Assembly: GCF_004217115.1 (NCBI RefSeq)
Contig: NZ_SHKN01000004.1
Location: 114,302 to 178,301, forward strand
Origin: Ancylomarina subtilis
Lineage (GTDB): Bacteria > Bacteroidota > Bacteroidia > Bacteroidales > Marinifilaceae
DNA: 64,000 nt
Direction: 5' to 3'
Made by a program: the position numbers and the translations under genes. Of the stretch, positions 50,676 through 58,981 are shown one piece after another. Each line of letters starts with the position of its first letter. Position 1 is the stretch's first letter. The notes below the pieces were generated by a model. The model made no database searches, was not told the origin of the DNA, and saw only the letters and a program-made list of their open reading frames with translations.

Positions 50676-52577
50676 ATGGAGACAATTATTCAACTCTTCG
50701 AAAAGAGTGTAGAACAGTATCCAAACAACCCTTTTTTGTGGGAAAAGAATGATGGCGCATATATTCCTCAATCGTATAAAGAACTTCAAACTGAAGTGCA
50801 TCTGTTAGCGGCAGGACTTTTTGCAATTGGCATCAAAAAAGGCGATCGAATTGGCCTGCTTTCAGAAGGTAGAAATGCATGGGTTCTCTCAGAACTGGGC
50901 ATACTCTACGCTGGGGCTGTAAATGTTCCCCTTTCAGTAAAATTAGATGCACAGAATGAATTAAAATTTAGACTTCAACATTCTGAAGCACGACTCCTTA
51001 TCGTTTCGAAAAATCATCTCTCTAAAATCAGAGAAATTAAAGATGATCTTGATTTTCTGGAACAAATCATCGTAATAGACGAAGATATTGAGTTGCAATC
51101 AAAAGAAATTTATCTATCTTCCCTTTTAAGCTTTGGGCAAAACTTAAGTGACGAAGATAGAATGCAATTGGAAACCCTTTGGTTGGCGATTGAGGCAAAC
51201 GATAATGCAAACATATCCTACACCTCAGGTACGACTGCCGACCCTAAAGGCATCATTTTATCGCACAACAACTACACCTCAAACGTGAAACAAGCATCAA
51301 GTTTGATGGATATTCCCCCCAGCTACAAAACGTTGCTTATTTTACCTTGGGATCATTCTTTTGCGCACACGGCAGGCATATACAGTTTCATGTTAAAAGG
51401 AGCTTCAATCGCTGCTGTTCAGCAGGGGAATTCACCTATGGACGCTCTAAAAAATATTCCCAAAAATATCAAAGAAATACAGCCGGACATTCTGTTGAGT
51501 GTACCAGCTCTGGCAAAGAATTTCAAAAAAAATATTGAAAAAAATATCAAGGCTAAAGGTCCTACTGTAGAACGAATGTTCAACAAAGCTCTCGACGTAG
51601 CTTATCGCTACAACGGAATAGGCATGGATAAAGGGAAAGGAACCCGAAAATTCCTTAAACCCATATATAAGTTCTACGACAAACTTCTTTTTTCAAAAAT
51701 CAGAGACAACTTTGGTGGTAATTTAAAATTCTTTGTGGGTGGCGGTGCCTTACTCGATATTGAATTGCAACGCTTTTTTTATGCAATTGGTCTGCCCATG
51801 TATCAGGGATACGGCTTATCTGAGGCCTCTCCAATCATATCGTCCAATGCACACCATCGCCATAAACTTGGTTCATCAGGCTTCCTTGTCAATAATATGG
51901 ACTTCAAAATTTGTGACGATCAGGGGAATCCATTACCTGCAGGTGAAAAGGGTGAGATTGTTATCAAAGGGGGTAATGTTATGAAAGGCTACTGGAAAAA
52001 TGATAAAGCCAGTGCTGAAACACTAAAAAATGATTGGCTGCACACGGGTGATATGGGCCATATAGATGAAGAAGGCTTTCTTTACGTTTCCGGTCGATTT
52101 AAATCCTTACTGATTGCCAACGATGGTGAAAAATATAGCCCTGAAGGTATTGAAGAAGCCTTTGTTCATAACTCATCCTATATCGATCAGTGTCTTTTAT
52201 ACAACAATCAGAATCCATATACCATTGCCATGATTGTTCCTAACAAAATGGCTATTCAAGCTTATCTGAAATCTTGTGGCTTAAGTTCAAATACTGAAGA
52301 AGGCCAAATTGAGGCACTTAAACTGTTGCAATCAGAAATGAATGCCTATAAAACAGGTGGTATTTATCAGGATATGTTCCCACAAAGATGGATGCCAACT
52401 GCAACAGCTGTTCTACCTGAAGCTTTTTCTGAAGACAATAAGCTGGTGAATTCAACCATGAAAGTCGTTCGTGACAAAGTTATTCGCTATTTCAACGACT
52501 ATGTCGATTATCTCTACACACCAGATGGTAAGAACTTCATCAATACAAAAAATAAAGAAACCATCAGGAATCTTTAA
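50676..52577 (+). CDS. AMP-forming long-chain acyl-CoA synthetase
   Basis: This 633-residue ANL-superfamily adenylating enzyme has the P-loop YTSGTTADPKG (182-192), YQGYGLSEASPII as the A5 motif, and DWLHTGDMGHID as the hinge-proximal A7 motif. The final KxN-type region lies near residues 585-600. The length and the bulky middle segment match long-chain fatty acid CoA ligases (FadD/FAA1 type). It activates fatty acids for lipid synthesis or degradation, in the cytoplasm or at the inner membrane. It is 45 bp upstream of an alkaline phosphatase gene; the pairing has no obvious functional logic. Confidence 0.92.
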   Translation: METIIQLFEKSVEQYPNNPFLWEKNDGAYIPQSYKELQTEVHLLAAGLFAIGIKKGDRIGLLSEGRNAWVLSELGILYAGAVNVPLSVKLDAQNELKFRLQHSEARLLIVSKNHLSKIREIKDDLDFLEQIIVIDEDIELQSKEIYLSSLLSFGQNLSDEDRMQLETLWLAIEANDNANISYTSGTTADPKGIILSHNNYTSNVKQASSLMDIPPSYKTLLILPWDHSFAHTAGIYSFMLKGASIAAVQQGNSPMDALKNIPKNIKEIQPDILLSVPALAKNFKKNIEKNIKAKGPTVERMFNKALDVAYRYNGIGMDKGKGTRKFLKPIYKFYDKLLFSKIRDNFGGNLKFFVGGGALLDIELQRFFYAIGLPMYQGYGLSEASPIISSNAHHRHKLGSSGFLVNNMDFKICDDQGNPLPAGEKGEIVIKGGNVMKGYWKNDKASAETLKNDWLHTGDMGHIDEEGFLYVSGRFKSLLIANDGEKYSPEGIEEAFVHNSSYIDQCLLYNNQNPYTIAMIVPNKMAIQAYLKSCGLSSNTEEGQIEALKLLQSEMNAYKTGGIYQDMFPQRWMPTATAVLPEAFSEDNKLVNSTMKVVRDKVIRYFNDYVDYLYTPDGKNFINTKNKETIRNL

Positions 52578-52622
52578 AAGGTTCCTTAAAATAACTCGAC
52601 ACAATCAACACACAATTCAACC

Positions 52623-54155
52623 ATGAAGTTTAATTCAAAGACAATCAACCTGTTTTTTGCTTTGCTCCTGTTATCAATCAGCGTCAGTGCAAAAAACTCA
52701 GAAGCTGATAAACAACGAAACAATTACAAAGGTAAAGCCCCCAAATACATTTTCTATTTCATAGGCGATGGCATGGGCTTATCTCAAGCCAATGCAGCTG
52801 AAGCCTATATGGCAGCCGTTAACGGGCAGGATGGCATTCAAAAACTTGAAATGAATAAGTTTCCACACCATGGTTTTTACACCACAAATGCCACCAATAG
52901 ATTTATAACCGGATCGGCCGCTGCAGGAACTGCTCTGGCAACAGGACATAAAACCAGTGTCAATACCATTGGTATGGATGCTTCAAAACAAAAGCCCCTT
53001 CAATCTGTCGCTGAAAAAGCCAGAGATTTAGGCTATAAAGTGGGTATCATTTCATCAGTCTCTATCGACCACGCAACTCCGGCTTCCTTTTATGCACACC
53101 AACCATCTCGTAGCATGTACTACAATATCAGTCTGGATTTAAGTCGATCAAATTTCAATTATTTTGCTGGTGGAGGTATTAAGCATCCTGTAGGAGATGG
53201 TAAAGTGGATAAAAACAATATCATGGCAAATTTTGGTATGGGCACTGATAAAGACGTTGAAAACAAGCAAACCAATTCAATTGAACTGGCAAAAAAACGT
53301 GGATATAAAATCTTAAACACTAAAAAAGAGTTTAATCAATTAAGAAAAGGTGATGATAAAATCATTGCTATTGCTCCTCGTTTGGTTGGTGGCAAAGCCC
53401 TACCTTACGCTATTGACCAGAATGAAAACGATATCCCATTAAGCGAATTCACAAAAAAAGGGATCGAGCTTTTAAACAACAAAAAAGGGTTTTTCATGAT
53501 GGTTGAAGGAGGAAAAATAGACTGGACCTGTCATGCCAATGATGCGGCTACGGCAATCAAAGAAGTCATGAATTTTGACGCTGCAATTAAAGTTGCACTT
53601 GATTTCTATAATAAGCATCCAAAAGAAACTCTAATTGTTGTAGGGGGTGATCACGAAACAGGTGGTATGGCTCTTGGTTTTTCTGGCAGCCATTATCATT
53701 CCGCTTTTAAACTGTTACAATATCAGAACATTTCTAACGATGGTTTTACTGAAATTATCAATGAATACAAAAAAAATAATAAGGATAATTACAAACTTGA
53801 AGATGGAATGGCCTTAGTTGAAAAACACTTTGGTCTTGGCAATAAGAATAAAGGCTTGGAACTTTCTAATCTTGAGAAAAAGCAACTTAAAAATGCTTTT
53901 GAACAAAGTATGAGTGACAATAAGGAAATCAAAAAAGATGACCAATTCTATCTGCTATATGGAAGTTATAATCCATTGGCAGTAACAGCCTGCCACATCT
54001 TATCTCAAAAAGCAGGAATTGGCTGGACTTCCTTCTCACATACTGCAACACCAATCCCGGTAAAAGCAATTGGTGTCGGTTCTGAACTGTTTTCCGGCTA
54101 TTTCGATAATACGGATATGGCAAAAAACATATTCAGACTTCTGGAGTTAAACTAA
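52623..54155 (+). CDS. Alkaline phosphatase
   Basis: This 510-residue exported phosphatase has a signal peptide ending near VSAKN. Metal-ligand and nucleophile motifs are IGDGMG (Asp49), TGSAAAGTALATGHKT with Ser98 as nucleophile, MVEGGKIDWTCHAND (Glu and Asp/His ligands), GGDHETGG, and a late SHTATPIPV His ligand. The residue before the nucleophile is Gly rather than the Asp of E. coli PhoA. It releases phosphate from monoesters in the periplasm. No Pho-box-like sequence is recognisable upstream, and it may be read from the acyl-CoA ligase promoter. Confidence 0.94.
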   Translation: MKFNSKTINLFFALLLLSISVSAKNSEADKQRNNYKGKAPKYIFYFIGDGMGLSQANAAEAYMAAVNGQDGIQKLEMNKFPHHGFYTTNATNRFITGSAAAGTALATGHKTSVNTIGMDASKQKPLQSVAEKARDLGYKVGIISSVSIDHATPASFYAHQPSRSMYYNISLDLSRSNFNYFAGGGIKHPVGDGKVDKNNIMANFGMGTDKDVENKQTNSIELAKKRGYKILNTKKEFNQLRKGDDKIIAIAPRLVGGKALPYAIDQNENDIPLSEFTKKGIELLNNKKGFFMMVEGGKIDWTCHANDAATAIKEVMNFDAAIKVALDFYNKHPKETLIVVGGDHETGGMALGFSGSHYHSAFKLLQYQNISNDGFTEIINEYKKNNKDNYKLEDGMALVEKHFGLGNKNKGLELSNLEKKQLKNAFEQSMSDNKEIKKDDQFYLLYGSYNPLAVTACHILSQKAGIGWTSFSHTATPIPVKAIGVGSELFSGYFDNTDMAKNIFRLLELN

Positions 54156-54172
54156 TCATTTGAAACATATTT

Positions 54173-54223
54173 GAAGGGTGAGCTTTTAAGTTTTCAAATA
54201 GAACTTAAAGACTCACCTTTTCC
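54173..54223 (+). terminator. Terminator after alkaline phosphatase
   Basis: A long interrupted stem, AAGGGTGAG-C-TTTTAAGTT paired with AACTTAAAG-A-CTCACCTTTT, has a 9-nt loop and ends in T residues. Confidence 0.85.
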
Positions 54224-54253
54224 ATTTAAAAATATATTGCAAACACAATTGGC

Positions 54254-55399
54254 ATGATTAAAGTTCCTAAAAAATCAGATCTCATCTTAGTTGGCTTATT
54301 AATTATTGCGTGCTTCAGCCTAATTGTTTTTCCCAATGAATTTAGTAAGGATCAAGAAGCTAATACGCAACGCGTAAAAGCCCTGGTTTTGTCCACGAAT
54401 AATGAATTGATGGTAGAAACTGGGATCCTAAAAACAGGAACACAGAAACTTCAAATCAGAATATTAGATGGGAAATTTAAGAACGTCGAAATTCAAGCAT
54501 TTAATCAACTGATTGGACGTATGGAGTTTGATAAACTTTTTATTCCCGGCGATAAAACTTTAACGGTCTTAAACTTAAACCAAGACCATTCAACGATTAA
54601 AAGTGCCAATGTAATTGATCATTACAGAATCAATATGGAACTATGGTTATTAATTCTTTTCGTTATACTACTGGTTAGCTTTGCTGGCTGGGTTGGACTC
54701 AAGGCCATTCTATCCTTCATGTTTGCGGGTTTAACCATCTGGAAATTACTCCTACCCGGCTTTTTAAAAGGGTTCGCCCCCATCCCACTTTCTTTGGGAA
54801 TTGTTGCGCTGCTAACTTCTGTTATTATATTCCTTGTCGCCGGGACAAATAAAAAAGGCTTGGTGGCATTTTTGGGAGCAATGAGTGGGATTATTGTGAC
54901 CTGCATGATGGCCATTATTTTTGGTGCAGAGTTCAATATACACGGCGCAATTAAACCTTTTTCTGAGACCTTACTCTATTCGGGTTATGCCCATTTAAAT
55001 CTTACAGATATATTCCTTGCCGGTATTTTTATTTCCTCCTCAGGCGCGGTTATGGATATCTCAATGGATATTGCAGCCTCTCAAGCCGAAATCATCAATC
55101 ACAACCCGGCAATTAGTACAAAAAAATTACGCCAGTCAGGATTCGAAGTTGGTAAAGTTGTTGTAGGAACCATGACGACCACCCTTTTACTGGCCTATTC
55201 GGGCGGTTTCTCAGCACTCCTAATGGTTTTCATCGCTCAGGGTACCCCCATGACTAATATCCTCAATCTTAATTACGTTTCGGGCGAATTGTTACACACC
55301 TTAGTTGGTAGCTTTGGTTTGGTCTTGGTCGCCCCTTTTACAGCAATCATTGGAAGTTGGGTGTTTACCCGTCAAAAGGTTTCAAAAATATCAAACTAA
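54254..55399 (+). CDS. YibE/F-like multipass membrane protein
   Basis: This 381-residue inner-membrane protein of the YibE/F family has one N-terminal membrane segment (about 10-28), a soluble beta domain of about 100 residues outside the membrane (with QIRILDGKFKNVEIQAFN), and then about seven membrane helices. The conserved stretch SSGAVMDISMDIAASQAEI (about 263-281) and the later GTMTTTLLLAYSGG are family hallmarks. The role of YibE/F is not established; transport has been proposed for the family. It is bounded by a terminator upstream and the next operator downstream, so it is a single-gene unit. Confidence 0.9.
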   Translation: MIKVPKKSDLILVGLLIIACFSLIVFPNEFSKDQEANTQRVKALVLSTNNELMVETGILKTGTQKLQIRILDGKFKNVEIQAFNQLIGRMEFDKLFIPGDKTLTVLNLNQDHSTIKSANVIDHYRINMELWLLILFVILLVSFAGWVGLKAILSFMFAGLTIWKLLLPGFLKGFAPIPLSLGIVALLTSVIIFLVAGTNKKGLVAFLGAMSGIIVTCMMAIIFGAEFNIHGAIKPFSETLLYSGYAHLNLTDIFLAGIFISSSGAVMDISMDIAASQAEIINHNPAISTKKLRQSGFEVGKVVVGTMTTTLLLAYSGGFSALLMVFIAQGTPMTNILNLNYVSGELLHTLVGSFGLVLVAPFTAIIGSWVFTRQKVSKISN

Positions 55400-55505
55400 A
55401 AAAAGCCTTAAACCAAACTCTTCTCGATATAACGCCTAGTTTATTTAGATTAAATCAAAATAAATAAATCTATTTTGCCAAATAAAAAAATAGGCATACT
55501 TTTGA

Positions 55506-55532
55506 TTAACCGATTTAGTAAACCGATTTAGT
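55506..55532. promoter_or_regulatory. Tandem operator of the second LacI regulator
   Basis: ACCGATTTAGTAA is repeated head to tail (13-bp period) at 55509-55534, so TTAACCGATTTAGT (55506-55519) and TAAACCGATTTAGT (55519-55532) abut. The reverse complement of the second unit matches 58871-58886 in 15 of 16 positions. It ends 12 bp before the TTG start of the lacI gene, where bound protein would block its promoter: probable autoregulation. Confidence 0.75.
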
Positions 55533-55544
55533 AAAATTTACACA

Positions 55545-56543
55545 TTGAAGAAGAAGTCAATTAAGGATATCGCCCAAGACTTAGGTCTATCAAAAACGAC
55601 CGTTTCTTTTGTTCTCAACAACAAAGGAGATGAGAAGAATATTAGTAAAAAAACGCAAAAAAAAATATTGGATTATGTCAGTGAAGTGGGCTATCAGCCC
55701 AATCAAATAGCTAAGAGTTTAAAAAAAGGCAAAACAAACACGATAGGCTATTTGGTTCCCGATATCTCCAACCCCTTTTTTGCAAAAATAGGACGTTTGC
55801 TTGAAGATCATTTTTGGGAAAAAGGCTATCACTTGCTTATTGGTAGTACTGATGAAAATAAAGATAAAGAAACGCAAGTTCTTAACATGTTTGTGAACCG
55901 TCAGGTCGATGCCTTAATAGTCGCTTCCTGTTTTATACAAAGTGATGCGATCAAGTCATTATTGTCACAAGATTTTCCTCTCGTATTTTTTGATAGAGAA
56001 GATCCGGAAATCGAAGCCAACTACATTTTAGTTGAAAATAAAATATCGATGAAAAACGCAGTTGAAAGTGCAATCGATTCCAAATCTCAGAAACTTGGCT
56101 TGATATCATTAACACCAGACGTATATTCTTTAAAAAATCGTATCGAAGGTTATAAGATGGCCTTGACAAACAACAAGATCGATTTTGACAAAGAATTAAT
56201 CAGAATTGTTGACAACAACAATTTAAAGAAGGGAACGGAAAAAGAACTTAAATTTTTAATTGAATCGGGTGTTGATACTGTTGTATTTACGAATAACCAG
56301 ATTGCAGTTATTGCCATTTGGCTGATGAACACTTACTATAAAGACAAAGTGAACGATATCAAATTCGTCAGTTTTGATAACGTCGACCTGTTCGATTATT
56401 CAATGCCCAAAGTCATATCTGTGGCGCAACCTATTGAAAAAATAGCCATGCACACCACTGATATAATCGAAGAAATACTAAGATCTAAAAAAAGTGAAAA
56501 CAAAAGAATTGAGTTAACACCTAAATTAATCGAACGAAAATAA
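55545..56543 (+). CDS. LacI family transcriptional regulator (second sugar locus)
   Basis: This 332-residue LacI/GalR regulator begins at a TTG codon (55545): the frame has no ATG between the upstream stop at 55503 and the helix-turn-helix. The DNA-binding domain is SIKDIAQDLGLSKTTVSFVL (5-24) with hinge NQIAKSLKKGKTNTIGY, followed by a sugar-sensor domain of periplasmic-binding-protein type. It is the first gene of a lacI-MFS-ROK operon (3-bp and 9-bp gaps). Its presumed operator lies both at its own promoter and in front of the following susC, so it should control itself and the import locus. Confidence 0.93.
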   Translation: MKKKSIKDIAQDLGLSKTTVSFVLNNKGDEKNISKKTQKKILDYVSEVGYQPNQIAKSLKKGKTNTIGYLVPDISNPFFAKIGRLLEDHFWEKGYHLLIGSTDENKDKETQVLNMFVNRQVDALIVASCFIQSDAIKSLLSQDFPLVFFDREDPEIEANYILVENKISMKNAVESAIDSKSQKLGLISLTPDVYSLKNRIEGYKMALTNNKIDFDKELIRIVDNNNLKKGTEKELKFLIESGVDTVVFTNNQIAVIAIWLMNTYYKDKVNDIKFVSFDNVDLFDYSMPKVISVAQPIEKIAMHTTDIIEEILRSKKSENKRIELTPKLIERK

Positions 56544-56546
56544 CAA

Positions 56547-57701
56547 ATGAAAAATAATTACTTAAAATCTGGTCCAATTTTCTTAGCCTTCCTATGTATG
56601 GGATTTGGCGATGTTGTGGGCCCTTTAACAAGCCAATTACAAGCTGAATATCAGCTATCAAATTTCATGGCAGGCTTGGTAACCTTCATGGGCTTTATCA
56701 TGTTTGGTTTACTCTCAGTTCCCATGGGACTCTATCAAGATAGAAAAGGGAAAAAAACGGTGTTGATATTAGGGATGATAGCAGCCCTTGCCGGGCTAAC
56801 ACTTCCTATCCTAGGTGATTTCTCTTCATTTGGTCTATTATTAGGCTCTCTCTTACTGCTTGGCACTGGTGCTACAATTTTACAGGTTGCCGGAAATCCA
56901 ATCATGAGAGATGTATCTCCAGAGGGTAAATATTCAAGAAACCTATCATTCGGACAATTCACAAAGGCAATCGGGTCCTTATCAGGAGCCCTACTCCCCC
57001 TGCTTGCAGCAAAATACTGGGACTTAGACTGGAAAATACTTTTCCCTATTTATTCAAGCATTCTTTTAGTTGCCATTATCTATTTATGGTCTGTTAAAAT
57101 CGAAGAAAAGAAAGATGAATCTGAAACTCCAGCATCCTTCAAATCGGTATTGTCTCTATTAAAAAACCCCTACGTTTTTTTTATGGTTCTAGCCATATTT
57201 CTATACGTTGGAGCTGAAGTTAGTATGAGTGCAAAGCTTCCTAATTTCTTGGAACACAAATTCAATTTTGATATCAAAGAATTAGGCCTTTGGGGAACAC
57301 TTTTCTTCTTTTTGGCATTGATGACAGGACGATTTCTAGGCGGTATTATTTTAAACTGGATGTCACCTCAAAAATTCTTAAAGATAACATCTATAGTTGC
57401 TATAATTGGAATCTTGGGACTATATATCGCAAGTAATTCGATTATCGGCTTTGCTGCTATTCTGATTATCGGTTTGGGATTTGCCAATATTTTCCCTTTG
57501 GTATTTTCAATTACAATTGATGCAATGCCTGAGCGTAGTAATGAAATATCAGGACTAATGGTAACCGCCATAATTGGAGGAGCTATTGTTCCAGTCATTT
57601 TTGGAGCAGTTGCTGACATTTTCTCATTGATGGCAGGTTTTATTGTAACACTAGTTTGTATAGGCTATATTTTAGCCTTATCATTTTATAAAAGAAAGTA
57701 A
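56547..57701 (+). CDS. MFS sugar permease (FucP / glucose-galactose type)
   Basis: This 384-residue inner-membrane transporter has about 12 helices of the FHS/FucP branch. The helix 2-3 loop is GLYQDRKGKKTVL, and the fourth-fifth helix region has the typical ATILQVAGNPIMRD. GRFLGGIILNW and GFANIFPLVFSITIDAMP are further branch-specific parts. Related proteins carry glucose, galactose or fucose with protons. It is translated almost immediately after lacI and just before a ROK kinase, so it probably imports the hexose that the kinase phosphorylates. Confidence 0.92.
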   Translation: MKNNYLKSGPIFLAFLCMGFGDVVGPLTSQLQAEYQLSNFMAGLVTFMGFIMFGLLSVPMGLYQDRKGKKTVLILGMIAALAGLTLPILGDFSSFGLLLGSLLLLGTGATILQVAGNPIMRDVSPEGKYSRNLSFGQFTKAIGSLSGALLPLLAAKYWDLDWKILFPIYSSILLVAIIYLWSVKIEEKKDESETPASFKSVLSLLKNPYVFFMVLAIFLYVGAEVSMSAKLPNFLEHKFNFDIKELGLWGTLFFFLALMTGRFLGGIILNWMSPQKFLKITSIVAIIGILGLYIASNSIIGFAAILIIGLGFANIFPLVFSITIDAMPERSNEISGLMVTAIIGGAIVPVIFGAVADIFSLMAGFIVTLVCIGYILALSFYKRK

Positions 57702-57710
57702 TTGACGAAC

Positions 57711-58817
57711 ATGAATATATGGAGTGACAAAAGAGTCGTATTAACCCTTGATGCAGGTGGAACAAACTTTGTTTTTTCAGCAATTAAAGGTGGTAATGAA
57801 ATTATAGATCCTATTCAAAAACCATCAAACGCTGATCAATTAGAGCTTTGTTTACAAACAATTGTCGACGGTTTTCAAGAAGTTAAAAATCAACTGGATG
57901 AAAATCCTGTCGCCATTAGTTTTGCATTCCCCGGGCCAGCCGATTACAAAAGAGGTATTATTGGAGATTTAACAAACTTACCTGCATTTCGTGGTGGCAT
58001 AGCATTGGGGCCAATGTTGGAAGAATATTTTAATATTCCTGTCTACATAAACAATGATGGTGATCTATTTGCATTTGGAGAAGCATTAGGAGGCATCTTG
58101 CCCGAAATAAATAAAAAACTGGAAGCTGTCAATAGTCCTAAACGCTACAATAATCTAATTGGTATAACTCTGGGAACGGGATTTGGAGGAGGTTTGGTAC
58201 AAAATAATGAACTTTTTATTGGCGACAATTCAATTGCTAGTGAAGTTTGGTTAACAAGTTCAAGGCTGTTCCCAGAGCAATTTGCCGAAGAAGGTATCAG
58301 TACAAGGGCGATTCAGAGAGTTTATCAAGAAAATGCTTCCGGTGAATTAAACAAAGATTTAATGCCAAAGGATATTTATGATATTGCAAAGGATGAAAAT
58401 CATCCCAATACGAAAGCAGCAAAAATTGCTTTTAAGCAGTTTGGAAATTGCTTAGGAGATAGTTTAGCCAACTTACTTACGATTACCGATGGTATCGCAG
58501 TAATAGGTGGTGGACTATCAGGAGCAAACGATTTATATATGCCTGCTGTGATGGATGAAATAAATGGACAGTTACAAACGGCTCAGGGAGAAAGTATCCC
58601 CCGATTGGTTCAGAAAGTTTATAATATTGATAACGAACACGAGTTTAATGAATTCGTTAAAGATCAGTCCAGAGAAATTATAATACCTGGAACGAATAAA
58701 TGTTTAAAATATGATCCAGAACCTCGTTTAGCTGTATGCTCAAGTAAACTGGGAGCAAGCAGAGCCATTGGAATTGGTGCTTATGCTTTTGCATTAAAAC
58801 AAGTAAGTCAGCAATAA
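57711..58817 (+). CDS. ROK family sugar kinase (glucokinase-like)
   Basis: The start is ATG at 57711; a TTG directly after the MFS stop codon is less likely. The 368-residue ROK protein has the phosphate-binding LDAGGTNFVFSA (N-terminus), SFAFPGPADYKRG, the substrate Asn-Asp pair YINNDGDLFAFGE (catalytic Asp), and GITLGTGFGGG. The ExGH zinc-motif region of classical ROK kinases is replaced by ASEVWLTSS, so this belongs to a branch without the usual HxGC zinc site. There is no HTH, so it is an enzyme, not a repressor. It likely phosphorylates glucose or a related hexose delivered by the adjacent permease. Confidence 0.9.
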   Translation: MNIWSDKRVVLTLDAGGTNFVFSAIKGGNEIIDPIQKPSNADQLELCLQTIVDGFQEVKNQLDENPVAISFAFPGPADYKRGIIGDLTNLPAFRGGIALGPMLEEYFNIPVYINNDGDLFAFGEALGGILPEINKKLEAVNSPKRYNNLIGITLGTGFGGGLVQNNELFIGDNSIASEVWLTSSRLFPEQFAEEGISTRAIQRVYQENASGELNKDLMPKDIYDIAKDENHPNTKAAKIAFKQFGNCLGDSLANLLTITDGIAVIGGGLSGANDLYMPAVMDEINGQLQTAQGESIPRLVQKVYNIDNEHEFNEFVKDQSREIIIPGTNKCLKYDPEPRLAVCSSKLGASRAIGIGAYAFALKQVSQQ

Positions 58818-58870
58818 CAATTGGCTCCATTTTATTGATCATTTTAAGATTGAATTTTTTTACCTAGTAT

Positions 58871-58886
58871 ACTAAATCGGTTTAGT
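58871..58886. promoter_or_regulatory. Operator of the second LacI regulator, susC copy
   Basis: ACTAAATCGGTTTAGT has perfect 6-bp inverted arms (ACTAAA / TTTAGT) around TCGG. It matches the reverse complement of the operator at 55517-55532 in 15 of 16 bases and lies 95 bp before the susC start at 58982. Confidence 0.78.
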
Positions 58887-58981
58887 AACTAACAAAAAGT
58901 CTTTTTTTATATTAAAAACGAAGTTAAGTTCATAATAACCAATTTGTTTAAAAAACCATTTATAATTAATATTTACTAACT

